Positions 1 to 7,045 of a stretch of 13,787 nucleotides of DNA are shown here, piece after piece. The stretch lies in contig CAZWVM010000091.1 in assembly GCA_964637705.1 (NCBI GenBank), positions 1 through 13,787 on the forward strand. The letters are read 5' to 3'. A program made the translations under genes and the position numbers. The notes under the pieces are model-generated. The model saw nothing but the letters and a program-made list of their open reading frames with translations. It did no database searches and was not told the origin of the DNA. Positions within the stretch are counted from its first letter, which is position 1, and the number at the start of each line of letters is the position of its first letter. This DNA is from CAZWVM01 sp964637705 (GTDB taxonomy: Bacteria > UBA8481).

Positions 1-1121
1 GCAGTCACGTGATGACCCTGAAGGAGGCGGTGCGCGCCTGGCGCGCCTGCGACTCGGGGCGCGTGGTCCTGAAGGCCCAGATCCACGCCGGCGGGCGCGG
101 CAAGGGAGGCGGCATCAAGGTCGCCTCGACGGAGCCGGAGGTGCGCGCCGCGGCGGCCGCGATCCTCGGAATGCGCCTGGTGACGCACCAGACCGGGGCG
201 GAGGGCCGTATCGTGAGGAGCCTCCTCGTGGAGGAGGCGATCGAGATCGAGCGCGAGCTCTACGCCGCGATCACCCTCGACCGCGCCGCGGGAGTGCCCG
301 TCATCATGGTCTCGCGCGAGGGCGGGATGGATATCGAAGAGGTCGCGGCGTCGAATCCCTCGGCGATCCTCAAGTTCCGGCTTCATCCGTTCCTCGGTCT
401 GCAGCCCTATCTCGCGCGGCGACTCGCCTACGAACTGGGACTCGGGCGCGACGGGGACATCAAGAAGATCGCCGCCGGCGTGAAGATCTTCCATGCGATG
501 GCGAAGCTCTTCACCGAGAAGGACGCGTCGCTCGTCGAGATCAACCCCCTGGTCGTCACGAAGGACGGTCGTGTTCTCGCCGCCGACGCCAAGGTGAACT
601 TCGACGAGAGCGCTCTCTTCCGCCACCCGGACATCGAGGAACTGCGGGACGAGGAGGAGGAGGAGGATTCGGAGATCGAGGCGCGGATGGCGGATCTCTC
701 CTACGTCAAGCTCGACGGGGCGATCGGCTGCATGGTCAACGGCGCCGGGCTCGCGATGGCCACCATGGACATCCTCAAGCACTTCGGCGGCGCGCCCGCC
801 AACTTCCTCGACATCGGGGGTCGAGCCAAGCGCGACCGCGTGACGCGCGCCTTCCGCATCATCCTCTCCGACCCGAGCGTCAAGGCCGTCTTTGTCAACA
901 TCTTCGGCGGCATCGTGAGGTGCGACGAGGTGGCTCACGGGATCATCGAGGCGAAGAGGGAGATCGAGATGCGCGTGCCGGTGACGATCCGGCTGACGGG
1001 GACGAACGAGGAGGAGGGGCGGCGCCTGCTCGAAGCCGAGGGCTTCGGCACCGCCGTCGATCTGAACGAGGCGGCCGCGAAGGCCGTGAAGAGCGTGACG
1101 CTCGGGAGCGGTGCGCGATGA
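1..1121 (+). CDS. sucC: Succinyl-CoA synthetase (ADP-forming) beta subunit, 5' end cut by window
   Basis: Beta subunit of succinyl-CoA synthetase, the TCA-cycle enzyme that interconverts succinyl-CoA and succinate with substrate-level NTP formation; it works with SucD in the cytoplasm. The reading frame is open from base 3 and gives 372 residues. The usual start (MNLHEYQAK-type, about 25 residues) lies upstream, so the in-frame GTG at 9 and ATG at 12 are internal codons. The ATP-grasp loop HAGGRGKGGG is near the beginning. Strong family signatures follow: EINPLV, the GCMVNGAGLAMATMD block and NIFGGIVRCD. Two oddities are an acidic run encoded around 648-672 (DEEEEEDSE) and GGRAK where E. coli SucC has GGGATK. 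The stop overlaps the sucD start as ATGA (1118-1121), so the two genes are translationally coupled. Identification is near certain; only the N-terminus is missing. Confidence 0.96.
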   Translation, partial: SHVMTLKEAVRAWRACDSGRVVLKAQIHAGGRGKGGGIKVASTEPEVRAAAAAILGMRLVTHQTGAEGRIVRSLLVEEAIEIERELYAAITLDRAAGVPVIMVSREGGMDIEEVAASNPSAILKFRLHPFLGLQPYLARRLAYELGLGRDGDIKKIAAGVKIFHAMAKLFTEKDASLVEINPLVVTKDGRVLAADAKVNFDESALFRHPDIEELRDEEEEEDSEIEARMADLSYVKLDGAIGCMVNGAGLAMATMDILKHFGGAPANFLDIGGRAKRDRVTRAFRIILSDPSVKAVFVNIFGGIVRCDEVAHGIIEAKREIEMRVPVTIRLTGTNEEEGRRLLEAEGFGTAVDLNEAAAKAVKSVTLGSGAR

Positions 1122-1984
1122 GCGTTCTTGTCGGCCGCGAGACGCGGCTTGTCGTCCAGGGCATCACCGGCGGCGAGGGCAGCTACCACGCGGAGAAGAT
1201 GCTGGAATACGGTACCCGGGTGGTGGCCGGCGTCACACCCGGCAAGGGCGGGACGAAGCACCTCGGCGTCCCGGTCTTCAACACCGTCGATCGGGCGGTG
1301 CGCGACGCGGGAGCGAACACGTCGATCATCTACGTGCCGGCGCCGCACGCCACGGACGCGATCATGGAGGCGGCTTTCGCCGGGATCCGGCTGATCGTCT
1401 GCATCACGGAGGGGATTCCCGCCCTGGACATGATGCGCGTCCACGCGGCCCTGCCCGAGGGCGCGCGGATCCTGGGGCCGAACTGCCCCGGGGTCATCAC
1501 GCCCGGCGACAAGTGCAAGGTCGGTATCATGCCGGGCCACATCCACCGACCCGGGCGGATCGGGATCATCTCCCGCTCCGGCACCCTGACCTACGAGGTC
1601 GTCAACGCGCTCACGCAGGCCGGTCTCGGCCAGTCCACGGCGATCGGCATCGGCGGCGATCCTCTGCCGGGCACCCGGTTCGTCGACGCCCTCGAACTCT
1701 TCCGCGAGGACGAGGAGACGGCGGCGGTCGTCGTGATCGGCGAGATCGGCGGGACGGACGAGGAGGCGGCGGCGGAACTCGTCGGTCGCGGCTATCCCAA
1801 GCCCGTTGTCGGCTTCATCGCCGGGCGCACCGCGCCTCCGGGCAAGCGCATGGGCCACGCCGGCGCGATCATCGCCGGGGGCAAGGGCACGGCCGCCGAG
1901 AAACGCGCCGCGATGGAGAAGGCCGGCATCGAGGTCGCGGATCTCCCGTCTGACGTCGTCGCGCTCATCCGGAAACGTCTCTGA
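1118..1984 (+). CDS. sucD: Succinyl-CoA synthetase alpha subunit
   Basis: Alpha subunit of succinyl-CoA synthetase; it binds CoA and carries the phosphohistidine intermediate. The start ATG at 1118 overlaps the sucC stop, has GGGAG at 1104-1108 as ribosome binding site, and gives 288 residues, the normal family length. The protein begins MSVLVGRETR and shows the CoA-binding Rossmann region with VTPGKGGTKHLG, the IYVPAP and CITEGIP blocks, GPNCPGVITPG, and SRSGTLTYEV. The active-site His is His247 in MGHAGAIIAGGKGTA, matching E. coli His246. All expected motifs are intact, so the enzyme should be functional. An upstream in-frame extension exists but lies wholly inside sucC and is not used. Nothing unusual was seen. 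Confidence 0.97.
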   Translation: MSVLVGRETRLVVQGITGGEGSYHAEKMLEYGTRVVAGVTPGKGGTKHLGVPVFNTVDRAVRDAGANTSIIYVPAPHATDAIMEAAFAGIRLIVCITEGIPALDMMRVHAALPEGARILGPNCPGVITPGDKCKVGIMPGHIHRPGRIGIISRSGTLTYEVVNALTQAGLGQSTAIGIGGDPLPGTRFVDALELFREDEETAAVVVIGEIGGTDEEAAAELVGRGYPKPVVGFIAGRTAPPGKRMGHAGAIIAGGKGTAAEKRAAMEKAGIEVADLPSDVVALIRKRL

Positions 1985-2015
1985 GGCGCTCCGAGGAACC
2001 GCCGGAACGGGTCGC

Positions 2016-2390
2016 GTGAACCGCCCGCGCTTCCTCCTGCGCTACCAGGGTCGGGAATACGGCCCCTTCACCGAGGAGAAGATCCGCGCCTGGATCGCCG
2101 ATCGCCCCATCGCACCGGGCGACCTCGTCATCGACCGCGAAAGCGGGGCCGAGACGCCGCTCGCGGCCTGGAACGTGAAACCGGCGAGTGCTCCCGACTT
2201 CTGGGACACGGTGACGGTCCCGAGCACCTACCGCCGGATCACGGTGGCCGGCATCGTGCTCGTCGTCCTCTGGGCTCTCGTCTTCACCGGCATGCGCCTC
2301 GTGACCGGAAAGTGGCCCGGCCAGGGGGCGCCGCCGCATCACAACCCCGTTCTGCGGATCGCCGACACGGACACCGTTTCCCCGCCGTAG
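2016..2390 (+). CDS. Small GYF-like domain membrane protein
   Basis: Predicted 124-residue protein of unknown function. Residues 5-55 resemble the GYF_2-type domain found in many bacterial membrane proteins: a YxGxEYGPFTEEKIRAW core, then DRPIAPGDLVID and a conserved Trp (W52). GYF-type domains generally bind peptides, but no partner is known here. Residues 75-96 form one hydrophobic transmembrane helix, followed by a short Pro/His-rich tail. With no signal peptide, the GYF-like part is probably cytoplasmic and the tail outside. The GTG at 2016 is the first in-frame start after the sucD stop (31 bases downstream) and begins just before the domain; no strong ribosome binding site is visible. 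Spacing suggests it is co-transcribed with sucCD. The coding call is good, the domain assignment moderate. Confidence 0.72.
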   Translation: MNRPRFLLRYQGREYGPFTEEKIRAWIADRPIAPGDLVIDRESGAETPLAAWNVKPASAPDFWDTVTVPSTYRRITVAGIVLVVLWALVFTGMRLVTGKWPGQGAPPHHNPVLRIADTDTVSPP

Positions 2391-2452
2391 GAAGTTGGGC
2401 AAACCTCGACACCGCCTTGAGCGCGGCACGGGATTTGCCGAAGTAACAAGGG

Positions 2453-3250
2453 ATGAGACGAGCGCTCGCCATTCTCCTCCTCGCCCTGTTCGCGCGCCCC
2501 TCCTCCGCCGCCTCCTACGGCGTCCAGGTCGGGGCCTTCCGGGAGTTCGAGCGCGCCGAGCAGATCCAGTCCGCTCTCGAGGACGCCGGTTACACCTCCT
2601 ACTTCAGCGAGGCCGACGGCTACAAGCGCGTCCGCATCGGACCCTACCCGTCGCGGGCGAAGGCGGAGGAGGAGGCGCGGTCGCTCTGGCCCTTCCTCGT
2701 GGCGCGCTTCGGCCCGAAGGAGTTCGAGCGGTCGTGGGTGGTGGAGGAGGACCGCGAGATCGAGAACGCGCCGGTCCGCAGGGAGGACAGTCCCGCTCCC
2801 GTCTTTCCCGTCATGCCTTCCCTGGAGCGGGAACCGTCGGGCCTGCCTCTGCTCGACGACGCCCGGAGCTTTATCGGCGTGCCCTACCGCTGGGGAGGAA
2901 CGACGGGCGACGGATTCGACTGCTCGGGTTTCGTTCAGACGATCTTCGCACGCGCGGGTTATGCCCTGCCGAGGCAGGCGAAGAACCAGATCCGTGTCGG
3001 CGAACCGGTTCCGGACGAGGAGATCGCGCCGGGCGACCTGGTCTTCTTCTCGACCTACGCCCGGGGCGCGAGCCACGTCGGGATCTACCTCGGGAACGGC
3101 GAGTTCATCCACGCTTCGAGCGGCGAGGGCGCCGTCACCGTGACTCCTCTCTCGAAGCGCTACTACGTGAACCGCTACCTCGGCGCCCGCCGCGTGCTCA
3201 CCCTGGATCCCGGTGTTCTTCGGCAGATGACGGACCTGGTGAACCGCTAG
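2453..3250 (+). CDS. Secreted SPOR - NlpC/P60 peptidoglycan hydrolase
   Basis: A 265-residue exported cell-wall hydrolase. Residues 1-20 are a signal peptide (RR, Leu/Ala-rich core, then PSSAA, with likely cleavage near residue 19-20). Residues 21-88 form a SPOR-like domain (YGVQVGAFREFERAEQIQ start, RVRIGPYPSRAKAEEEA end), a family that binds denuded septal glycan strands. Residues 137-250 form an NlpC/P60 cysteine peptidase domain: GVPYRWGGTTGDGFDCSG with catalytic Cys157, SHVGIYLG with His208, and FIHAS with His220. NlpC/P60 enzymes usually cleave D-Glu-diaminopimelate bonds in peptide stems. The linker (about 100-130) is charged and Pro-rich. ATG 2453 is the only start that leaves an intact signal peptide; the ribosome binding site is weak. 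It lies 62 bases after the GYF gene. A role in septal wall splitting is inferred from the SPOR domain. Confidence 0.9.
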   Translation: MRRALAILLLALFARPSSAASYGVQVGAFREFERAEQIQSALEDAGYTSYFSEADGYKRVRIGPYPSRAKAEEEARSLWPFLVARFGPKEFERSWVVEEDREIENAPVRREDSPAPVFPVMPSLEREPSGLPLLDDARSFIGVPYRWGGTTGDGFDCSGFVQTIFARAGYALPRQAKNQIRVGEPVPDEEIAPGDLVFFSTYARGASHVGIYLGNGEFIHASSGEGAVTVTPLSKRYYVNRYLGARRVLTLDPGVLRQMTDLVNR

Positions 3251-3307
3251 GAGCGGCCCGCACGGTGTCGCCGAATCACGATCGGAAGTCCGAAAGACAG
3301 GGCCCCC

Positions 3308-4762
3308 TTAGGATTCTCTCCGGTACTTGAGAAGATCCCCGACCTGGCCGGCGGTGAGAGTACCGATGCCGAGCGCCGCGAGAAGCGCGACGCCCATCGC
3401 CGGGGCCGAGCCCGGGGAGGGGAGAAGGGCGAGGAGGGCGGACGGGGCGAGGCAGGCGAGGAGGCGGAGAAAGACCCCGCGCGAGCGCACACCGAAGCGC
3501 TCGAGTTTTCGGCAGAGCACCGCGTATTGGAGGAGTGCCCCCGTGCTCGCGGCGATGGCCGCGCCGTGGGCGCCGATGACGGGGACGAGAGCGAGATCGA
3601 GCCCGACGTTGACGATCATCCGCCCCACGCCGATCCAGCCCGGAGTGAAGGTGTCTTCGCGCGCGACGTAGTAGGAGCCGAGGGTGGCGTTCGTGAAGGC
3701 CGCGATGCAGCCCGGCATCAGGAGCAGCCACACCTCTCTCATGTGCATCGCGTGTTCGCGCCCCACATACGCGAAGACGAACCACGCGACAGGGGTCGCG
3801 GCCAGGGCCGCCGCCGACCCCAGGGCTACGGAGAGGTTCTGGACGCGGTTCGCGAGGAGGTCCTCCAGGTCCGCGCGCTTCTTCAGCACCATCAGCACCG
3901 TCAGGGGGCCGGAGGCCAGCGTGATGATGAAGCTCATCTGCGAGACCGCGCTGAAGAACTGGAAGGCGAGGAAGTAGCGACCGACGTTCTGCAGCGTCGA
4001 GAAGTGATCGATCACGAAGAGGTCGATCCAGCCGATCACGCCGCCCGCGGGGGCGATGAGGAGCACCGGCCGGCAGAAAGCCCAGCACCGCTTGAAGTTC
4101 TCCGCGTCCCGCGTCCAGGGCAGGAAGGACTTCCTCAGGAAGGCGAGCGCCGGGACGTTGACGAGCCATGACGCCGCGAGAAAGGCTCCGAGCGAGGTCA
4201 CCGGGTTCAGGATTTCCATCCGCCAGGCCAGCGCCACGAGCCCCAGCGCCACCGTTCGCTCCAACGCGAGGACCACGGCCGAGAGGTCGCTGCGGCCCAT
4301 CGCCGGGAGGACGTATTGCACGGTCTCGGAGAGCGAGATGCCGAGGGCGTAGAGGACGACGAGCGCGAGAACGGATCGCGGAGAGTGGATGTACTCGGCG
4401 AGGAACGTCGAACCGCCGCCGGCGACGGCGAGGAGGGCCGCGAGACCCGGCAGGTAGAGCAGGAAGCGCGAGGCGAAGGTTGCGCGCAAGGCGCCCGTCG
4501 CGAGGTGCTCCTCGCGGCCGTAACGCGAGAGCGCGGGCGTGTTCCAGCAGAGGAAGAAGGTGTAGCCCCACTGGGAGAGAGCGAGCATCAGCCCCCAGCG
4601 ACCGTAACCTTCCGCCTCGAGCACGCGCGCCAGGAAGAAGGTCGAGACAAACTGGATTCCCATCGCGTAGGCGCGGAACGGAACCATGAGGAGCGAGTGC
4701 CCCACGAAGCGGGTCGCTTCCTCTCTCATCGTGGGTGCCGACCTGCTTCCCGCCGTCTCCAT
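3308..4762 (-). CDS. Wzx-like polysaccharide/lipid-linked oligosaccharide flippase (MOP superfamily)
   Basis: A 484-residue polytopic inner-membrane protein with about 14 hydrophobic segments (roughly 22-44, 55-75, 97-115, 130-150, 160-180, 186-206, 229-252, 262-290, 309-333, 343-364, 375-397, 400-416, 430-447, 453-472). This is the topology of the Wzx/PST branch of the MOP flippases, which move undecaprenyl-linked glycans across the membrane. The N-terminal EGYGRWGLML motif and the late VPVIGAHGAAIAASTG motif (about 392-407) are typical of Wzx-like proteins. ATG 4762 gives an 11-residue leader before a second Met (residue 12), which may be the true start. It is the only minus-strand gene, convergent with the NlpC/P60 gene and divergent from argJ. 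No glycosyltransferase or polymerase gene adjoins it, so the substrate is unknown. MurJ is less likely because MurJ-specific motifs were not recognised. Confidence 0.85.
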   Translation of the reverse strand: METAGSRSAPTMREEATRFVGHSLLMVPFRAYAMGIQFVSTFFLARVLEAEGYGRWGLMLALSQWGYTFFLCWNTPALSRYGREEHLATGALRATFASRFLLYLPGLAALLAVAGGGSTFLAEYIHSPRSVLALVVLYALGISLSETVQYVLPAMGRSDLSAVVLALERTVALGLVALAWRMEILNPVTSLGAFLAASWLVNVPALAFLRKSFLPWTRDAENFKRCWAFCRPVLLIAPAGGVIGWIDLFVIDHFSTLQNVGRYFLAFQFFSAVSQMSFIITLASGPLTVLMVLKKRADLEDLLANRVQNLSVALGSAAALAATPVAWFVFAYVGREHAMHMREVWLLLMPGCIAAFTNATLGSYYVAREDTFTPGWIGVGRMIVNVGLDLALVPVIGAHGAAIAASTGALLQYAVLCRKLERFGVRSRGVFLRLLACLAPSALLALLPSPGSAPAMGVALLAALGIGTLTAGQVGDLLKYRRES

Positions 4763-4788
4763 GCTCAGAACCTACCGGAAAGGCGCCC

Positions 4789-4909
4789 CGGTGTCAGGCA
4801 ACTACATCGCTACATCTCCTCCGACGTGAACGAACTTGCGTGATTCCAATGATCGGCGGAGCCCGGTGACGAGAGGCCGCCCAGGTAGCAAAGTTGTTGC
4901 CTGACACCG
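4789..4909. repeat. Imperfect inverted-repeat element (REPIN/MITE-like)
   Basis: Two arms face each other across about 71 bases: 4789-4813 and the reverse complement of 4885-4909 match at 22 of 25 positions. The outer 14 bases (CGGTGTCAGGCAAC, 4789-4802 and complement of 4896-4909) are perfect. The element fills most of the 169-base gap between the flippase and argJ. From memory, GGTGTCAGGCA-type palindromic motifs occur in dispersed repeats linked to REP-associated tyrosine transposases (RAYTs), so a small non-autonomous element is possible. No transposase is present in the window and no second copy was seen. The alternative is a transcript-level hairpin or a regulatory site. The structure itself is seen directly; its origin is inference. 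Confidence 0.7.
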
Positions 4910-4924
4910 CCGGGAGACTATCAT
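4897..4924 (+). promoter_or_regulatory. Candidate argJ promoter
   Basis: TTGCCT (4897-4902) lies 16 bases upstream of TATCAT (4919-4924), a five-of-six match to the TATAAT -10 box. Transcription would begin about 7 bases later, at or next to the argJ ATG at 4932, implying a leaderless or almost leaderless mRNA. This fits the absence of a well-placed ribosome binding site (GGGAG at 4912-4916 is 15 bases away). The -35 part lies inside the right arm of the inverted repeat. It is a prediction by eye only. Confidence 0.35.
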
Positions 4925-4931
4925 CGGCGGC

Positions 4932-6092
4932 ATGATTACCTTTCCGAAGGGGTTTCGCGCCGCAGCCGTGGAGGCGGCGATCAAGAAACCCGGCCGCAAC
5001 GACCTGACTCTCATCCTCTCGGAACGCCCCGCGACCCTGGCCGGCGTCTTCACGACCAACAAGTTCGCCGCGGCGCCGGTCGAATACTGTCGCGCGATCG
5101 TCGCTTCCGCCGCGCCCGTGCGTGCCGTCGTGGTCAACGCCGGGAATGCCAATGCCGGAACCGGCTCGAAGGGCCTCGAGGACGCGAGGGAGACCGCGCG
5201 ACTCGCGGCCGGCCACCTCGGGATGACATCCGCCGAGGTCCTCGTCTGCTCCACCGGCGTCATCGGGCGACCGATGCCGATGGACCGGATGGCCGCGGGA
5301 CTGGAGAAGGTCTGCGCGAAGGTCCGAACCTCTTCCGACGGACTCGAGGTCGCCCGGGCGATCATGACGACGGACACGGTCGAGAAGCACGCGCAGAGGA
5401 CGGCGGGGACCGCGCGGATCGGCGGCATGTGCAAGGGGGCGGGCATGATCCACCCCGGCATGGCGACGATGCTCTGCTTCATCGCCACCGACGCGGACCT
5501 GCCCCGGGAACGCCTGCAGCCGATGCTGGCCCGCGTCGTCGAGAAGACCTTCAACGCGATCAGCGTCGACAACGACATGTCCACCAACGACACCGTCCTC
5601 TTGCTGGCGAACGGGTCGGCGGGGCCGGTCGACGACGAGACCTCCTTCGAACAGGCGCTGCTCGATCTCTGCCGCGAATTGGCGCTCAAGGTGGTCGCCG
5701 ACGGCGAGGGAGCGACGAAGATCGTGACGATCGAGGTGAAGGGTGCGAAGACCGCCGCCGACGCGCGCCTCGCCGCCGACGCGGTCGCCACCTCCATGCT
5801 CGTCAAGACCGCTCTCTTCGGCAACGATCCGAACTGGGGGCGGATCCTGGCGGCGGTCGGCCGGAGCGGGGCGGAGATCGTGACGGAGCGGGTGAGGATC
5901 GACGTCTGCGGCATCACGCTCTTCGAAAACGGGCTTCCCACGCCGGCCGACCTTGGCGCCGTCAGCACCGCGATGAAGGCCCGGGAACTCCCGATCCTCG
6001 TCGATATCCGGCTCGGGAGCGCCAGCCGGACCGTCTATACGACGGATCTCACGAGGGAATACGTCTCGATCAACGCCGACTACACGACCTGA
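4932..6092 (+). CDS. argJ: Glutamate N-acetyltransferase / ornithine acetyltransferase
   Basis: ArgJ, 386 residues, transfers the acetyl group from N-acetylornithine to glutamate in the cyclic arginine pathway; some members also use acetyl-CoA. Family landmarks run in order: GVFTTNKFAAAPV (38-50), VVVNAGNANAGTG (66-78), CSTGVIGRPMPMD (106-118), the self-cleavage region KGAGMIHPGMATML with nucleophile Thr179 (precursor cleaves before it into alpha and beta chains), TFNAISVDNDMSTNDT, LFGNDPNWGRI, and the C-terminus YVSINADYTT. HPGM replaces the usual APNM-type residues just before the catalytic Thr. Length is normal. Start ATG 4932 fits the family N-terminus. No other arg gene is nearby, and it diverges from the flippase. 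Whether it is mono- or bifunctional cannot be told from sequence. Confidence 0.96.
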   Translation: MITFPKGFRAAAVEAAIKKPGRNDLTLILSERPATLAGVFTTNKFAAAPVEYCRAIVASAAPVRAVVVNAGNANAGTGSKGLEDARETARLAAGHLGMTSAEVLVCSTGVIGRPMPMDRMAAGLEKVCAKVRTSSDGLEVARAIMTTDTVEKHAQRTAGTARIGGMCKGAGMIHPGMATMLCFIATDADLPRERLQPMLARVVEKTFNAISVDNDMSTNDTVLLLANGSAGPVDDETSFEQALLDLCRELALKVVADGEGATKIVTIEVKGAKTAADARLAADAVATSMLVKTALFGNDPNWGRILAAVGRSGAEIVTERVRIDVCGITLFENGLPTPADLGAVSTAMKARELPILVDIRLGSASRTVYTTDLTREYVSINADYTT

Positions 6093-6241
6093 ACCGGGGG
6101 GAGTTCCGCGATTTCGTCGGGAGGGCGCTAGCGCAGGGTTCGTGAAGGAGTTCGAGCCTGCCTTGATTTTCCACAACTCGCGCAAAGTCAATGATTCAAG
6201 TTGTATAGTCGCGCTCTCGGGATGCCGATAATCATGTTGTC
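6093..6241 (+). promoter_or_regulatory. argJ-lepB intergenic region with candidate lepB-operon promoter
   Basis: This 149-base gap is clearly richer in A+T in its second half (6160-6240) than the coding regions. It holds two -10-like hexamers, TATAGT (6204-6209) and GATAAT (6227-6232). TTGTAT (6201-6206) is a possible -35 for the second, but the spacer of 20 is long. GATAAT would place the start site within a few bases of the lepB GTG at 6242, and no ribosome binding site precedes that codon. Also present are a 10-base palindrome GCGCTAGCGC (6125-6134) and one DnaA-box-like 9-mer TTTTCCACA (6167-6175). It is the only sizeable gap upstream of the lepB operon, so a promoter here is likely even though the exact boxes are uncertain. 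No convincing argJ terminator was found. Confidence 0.4.
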
Positions 6242-7045
6242 GTGCGAGATCATTCCTACATCCGTCGTTACCGGCAATTCCGCCTGAGCCCCTGGGGCGA
6301 AGCCTTCGAGACCGTGGGCCTGGCGATTCTCTTCGCCCTCGTCATCAGGACCTTCGTCTTCCAGGCCTTCTACATTCCCTCGGGGTCCATGCTCCAGACT
6401 CTCGCTCCCTTCGATCATATCCTGGTGGAGAAGCTGAGTTACGCCGTGCGCGGCCCGGGTTACGGCGAAATCATGGTCTTCGATTTCGCGCATGCCGCTC
6501 CGGGCGCGAACCCCGCGCGGCCGGCCCACGCGGCGGTCCCGGTCCCGTCGCTGCCGGCCGAGGTCGACCCGAACCGAGAATACATCAAGCGCGTGATCGG
6601 CCGGGAGGGCGACGAGATCGAATTCCGGAGCGCGCAACTTCACCGGAACGGGCGCCCGGTTTCGGAACCCTACGTCACGATAACGACAGCGCCGGGATTC
6701 GACGCGGCGCGTTCCTCGGTCTTCTTCGCCGCGAGCTTTCCCGGCCGGAAGATCTCCTTCGAGAAGCGCGGCGTCCTGGTCGACGGCCGCCCTCTCGACG
6801 AGATCCTCCCGGCTTCGCTGCCTCCCGCCTCCATCGTCGACCGCCGTCCCGCCAACTTCGTCAGGCTCTCCAACGGCCGCATCGGCGTCATGAGGATCCG
6901 GGTTCCCGAGGGACGACTCTACCTGCTCGGGGACAACCGGCTCGAGAGCGCGGACTCGCGCTTCTTCGGTTTCGTCGACGAGGGACAGGCGCGCGGTCGA
7001 GCGCTCGTCACTTATTGGCCGTTTCGGCGGATCCAACTCCTGTGA
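6242..7045 (+). CDS. lepB: Type I signal peptidase
   Basis: Membrane-anchored serine protease that removes signal peptides from exported proteins, 267 residues. One N-terminal transmembrane helix (about 26-43) precedes the catalytic block IPSGSML, with nucleophile Ser49. The general base is Lys116 in EYIKRVIGREGDE. The C-terminal conserved box is LLGDNR (228-233) with SADSR (236-240). Box order and spacing are those of LepB/S26A peptidases. An Ala/Pro-rich insertion at about 84-108, just before the Lys box, and a longer loop at 141-205 distinguish it from minimal Gram-positive enzymes. GTG 6242 is the only usable start: the in-frame ATG at 6191 hits a TAG after five codons. The stop overlaps the next gene's probable GTG start (GTGA, 7042-7045). 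It heads the PBP-Maf operon. Confidence 0.95.
   Translation: MRDHSYIRRYRQFRLSPWGEAFETVGLAILFALVIRTFVFQAFYIPSGSMLQTLAPFDHILVEKLSYAVRGPGYGEIMVFDFAHAAPGANPARPAHAAVPVPSLPAEVDPNREYIKRVIGREGDEIEFRSAQLHRNGRPVSEPYVTITTAPGFDAARSSVFFAASFPGRKISFEKRGVLVDGRPLDEILPASLPPASIVDRRPANFVRLSNGRIGVMRIRVPEGRLYLLGDNRLESADSRFFGFVDEGQARGRALVTYWPFRRIQLL

Noticed and set aside
9..14. GTG at 9 or ATG at 12 as the sucC start
   Set aside because: Starting there would remove the conserved N-terminus of the ATP-grasp domain; the frame is open to the window edge, so the gene is simply cut.
935..1858. Long minus-strand open frame opposite sucC/sucD
   Set aside because: It lies opposite clearly functional genes, has no recognisable family motif and has the Arg/Asp/Gly-rich composition typical of antisense frames in high-GC DNA.
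3251..3307. Possible bidirectional terminator between the convergent NlpC/P60 and flippase genes
   Set aside because: Only a four-base stem (TCGG-AAGT-CCGA) with no T-run was found, too weak to call.
3276..4571. 431-codon minus-strand frame overlapping the flippase in another frame
   Set aside because: Its composition (Arg, Pro, Gly, Ala) lacks hydrophobic segments or motifs, while the overlapping 484-residue frame is a coherent membrane protein.
6125..6134. GCGCTAGCGC palindrome as an operator or terminator
   Set aside because: Ten-base palindromes of G/C are common in this composition, and there is no loop, T-run or second copy.
6167..6175. Single DnaA-box-like sequence TTTTCCACA as part of an origin
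   Set aside because: One box alone is expected by chance; there is no cluster, no adjoining A+T-rich unwinding element of typical size, and no dnaA or dnaN nearby.
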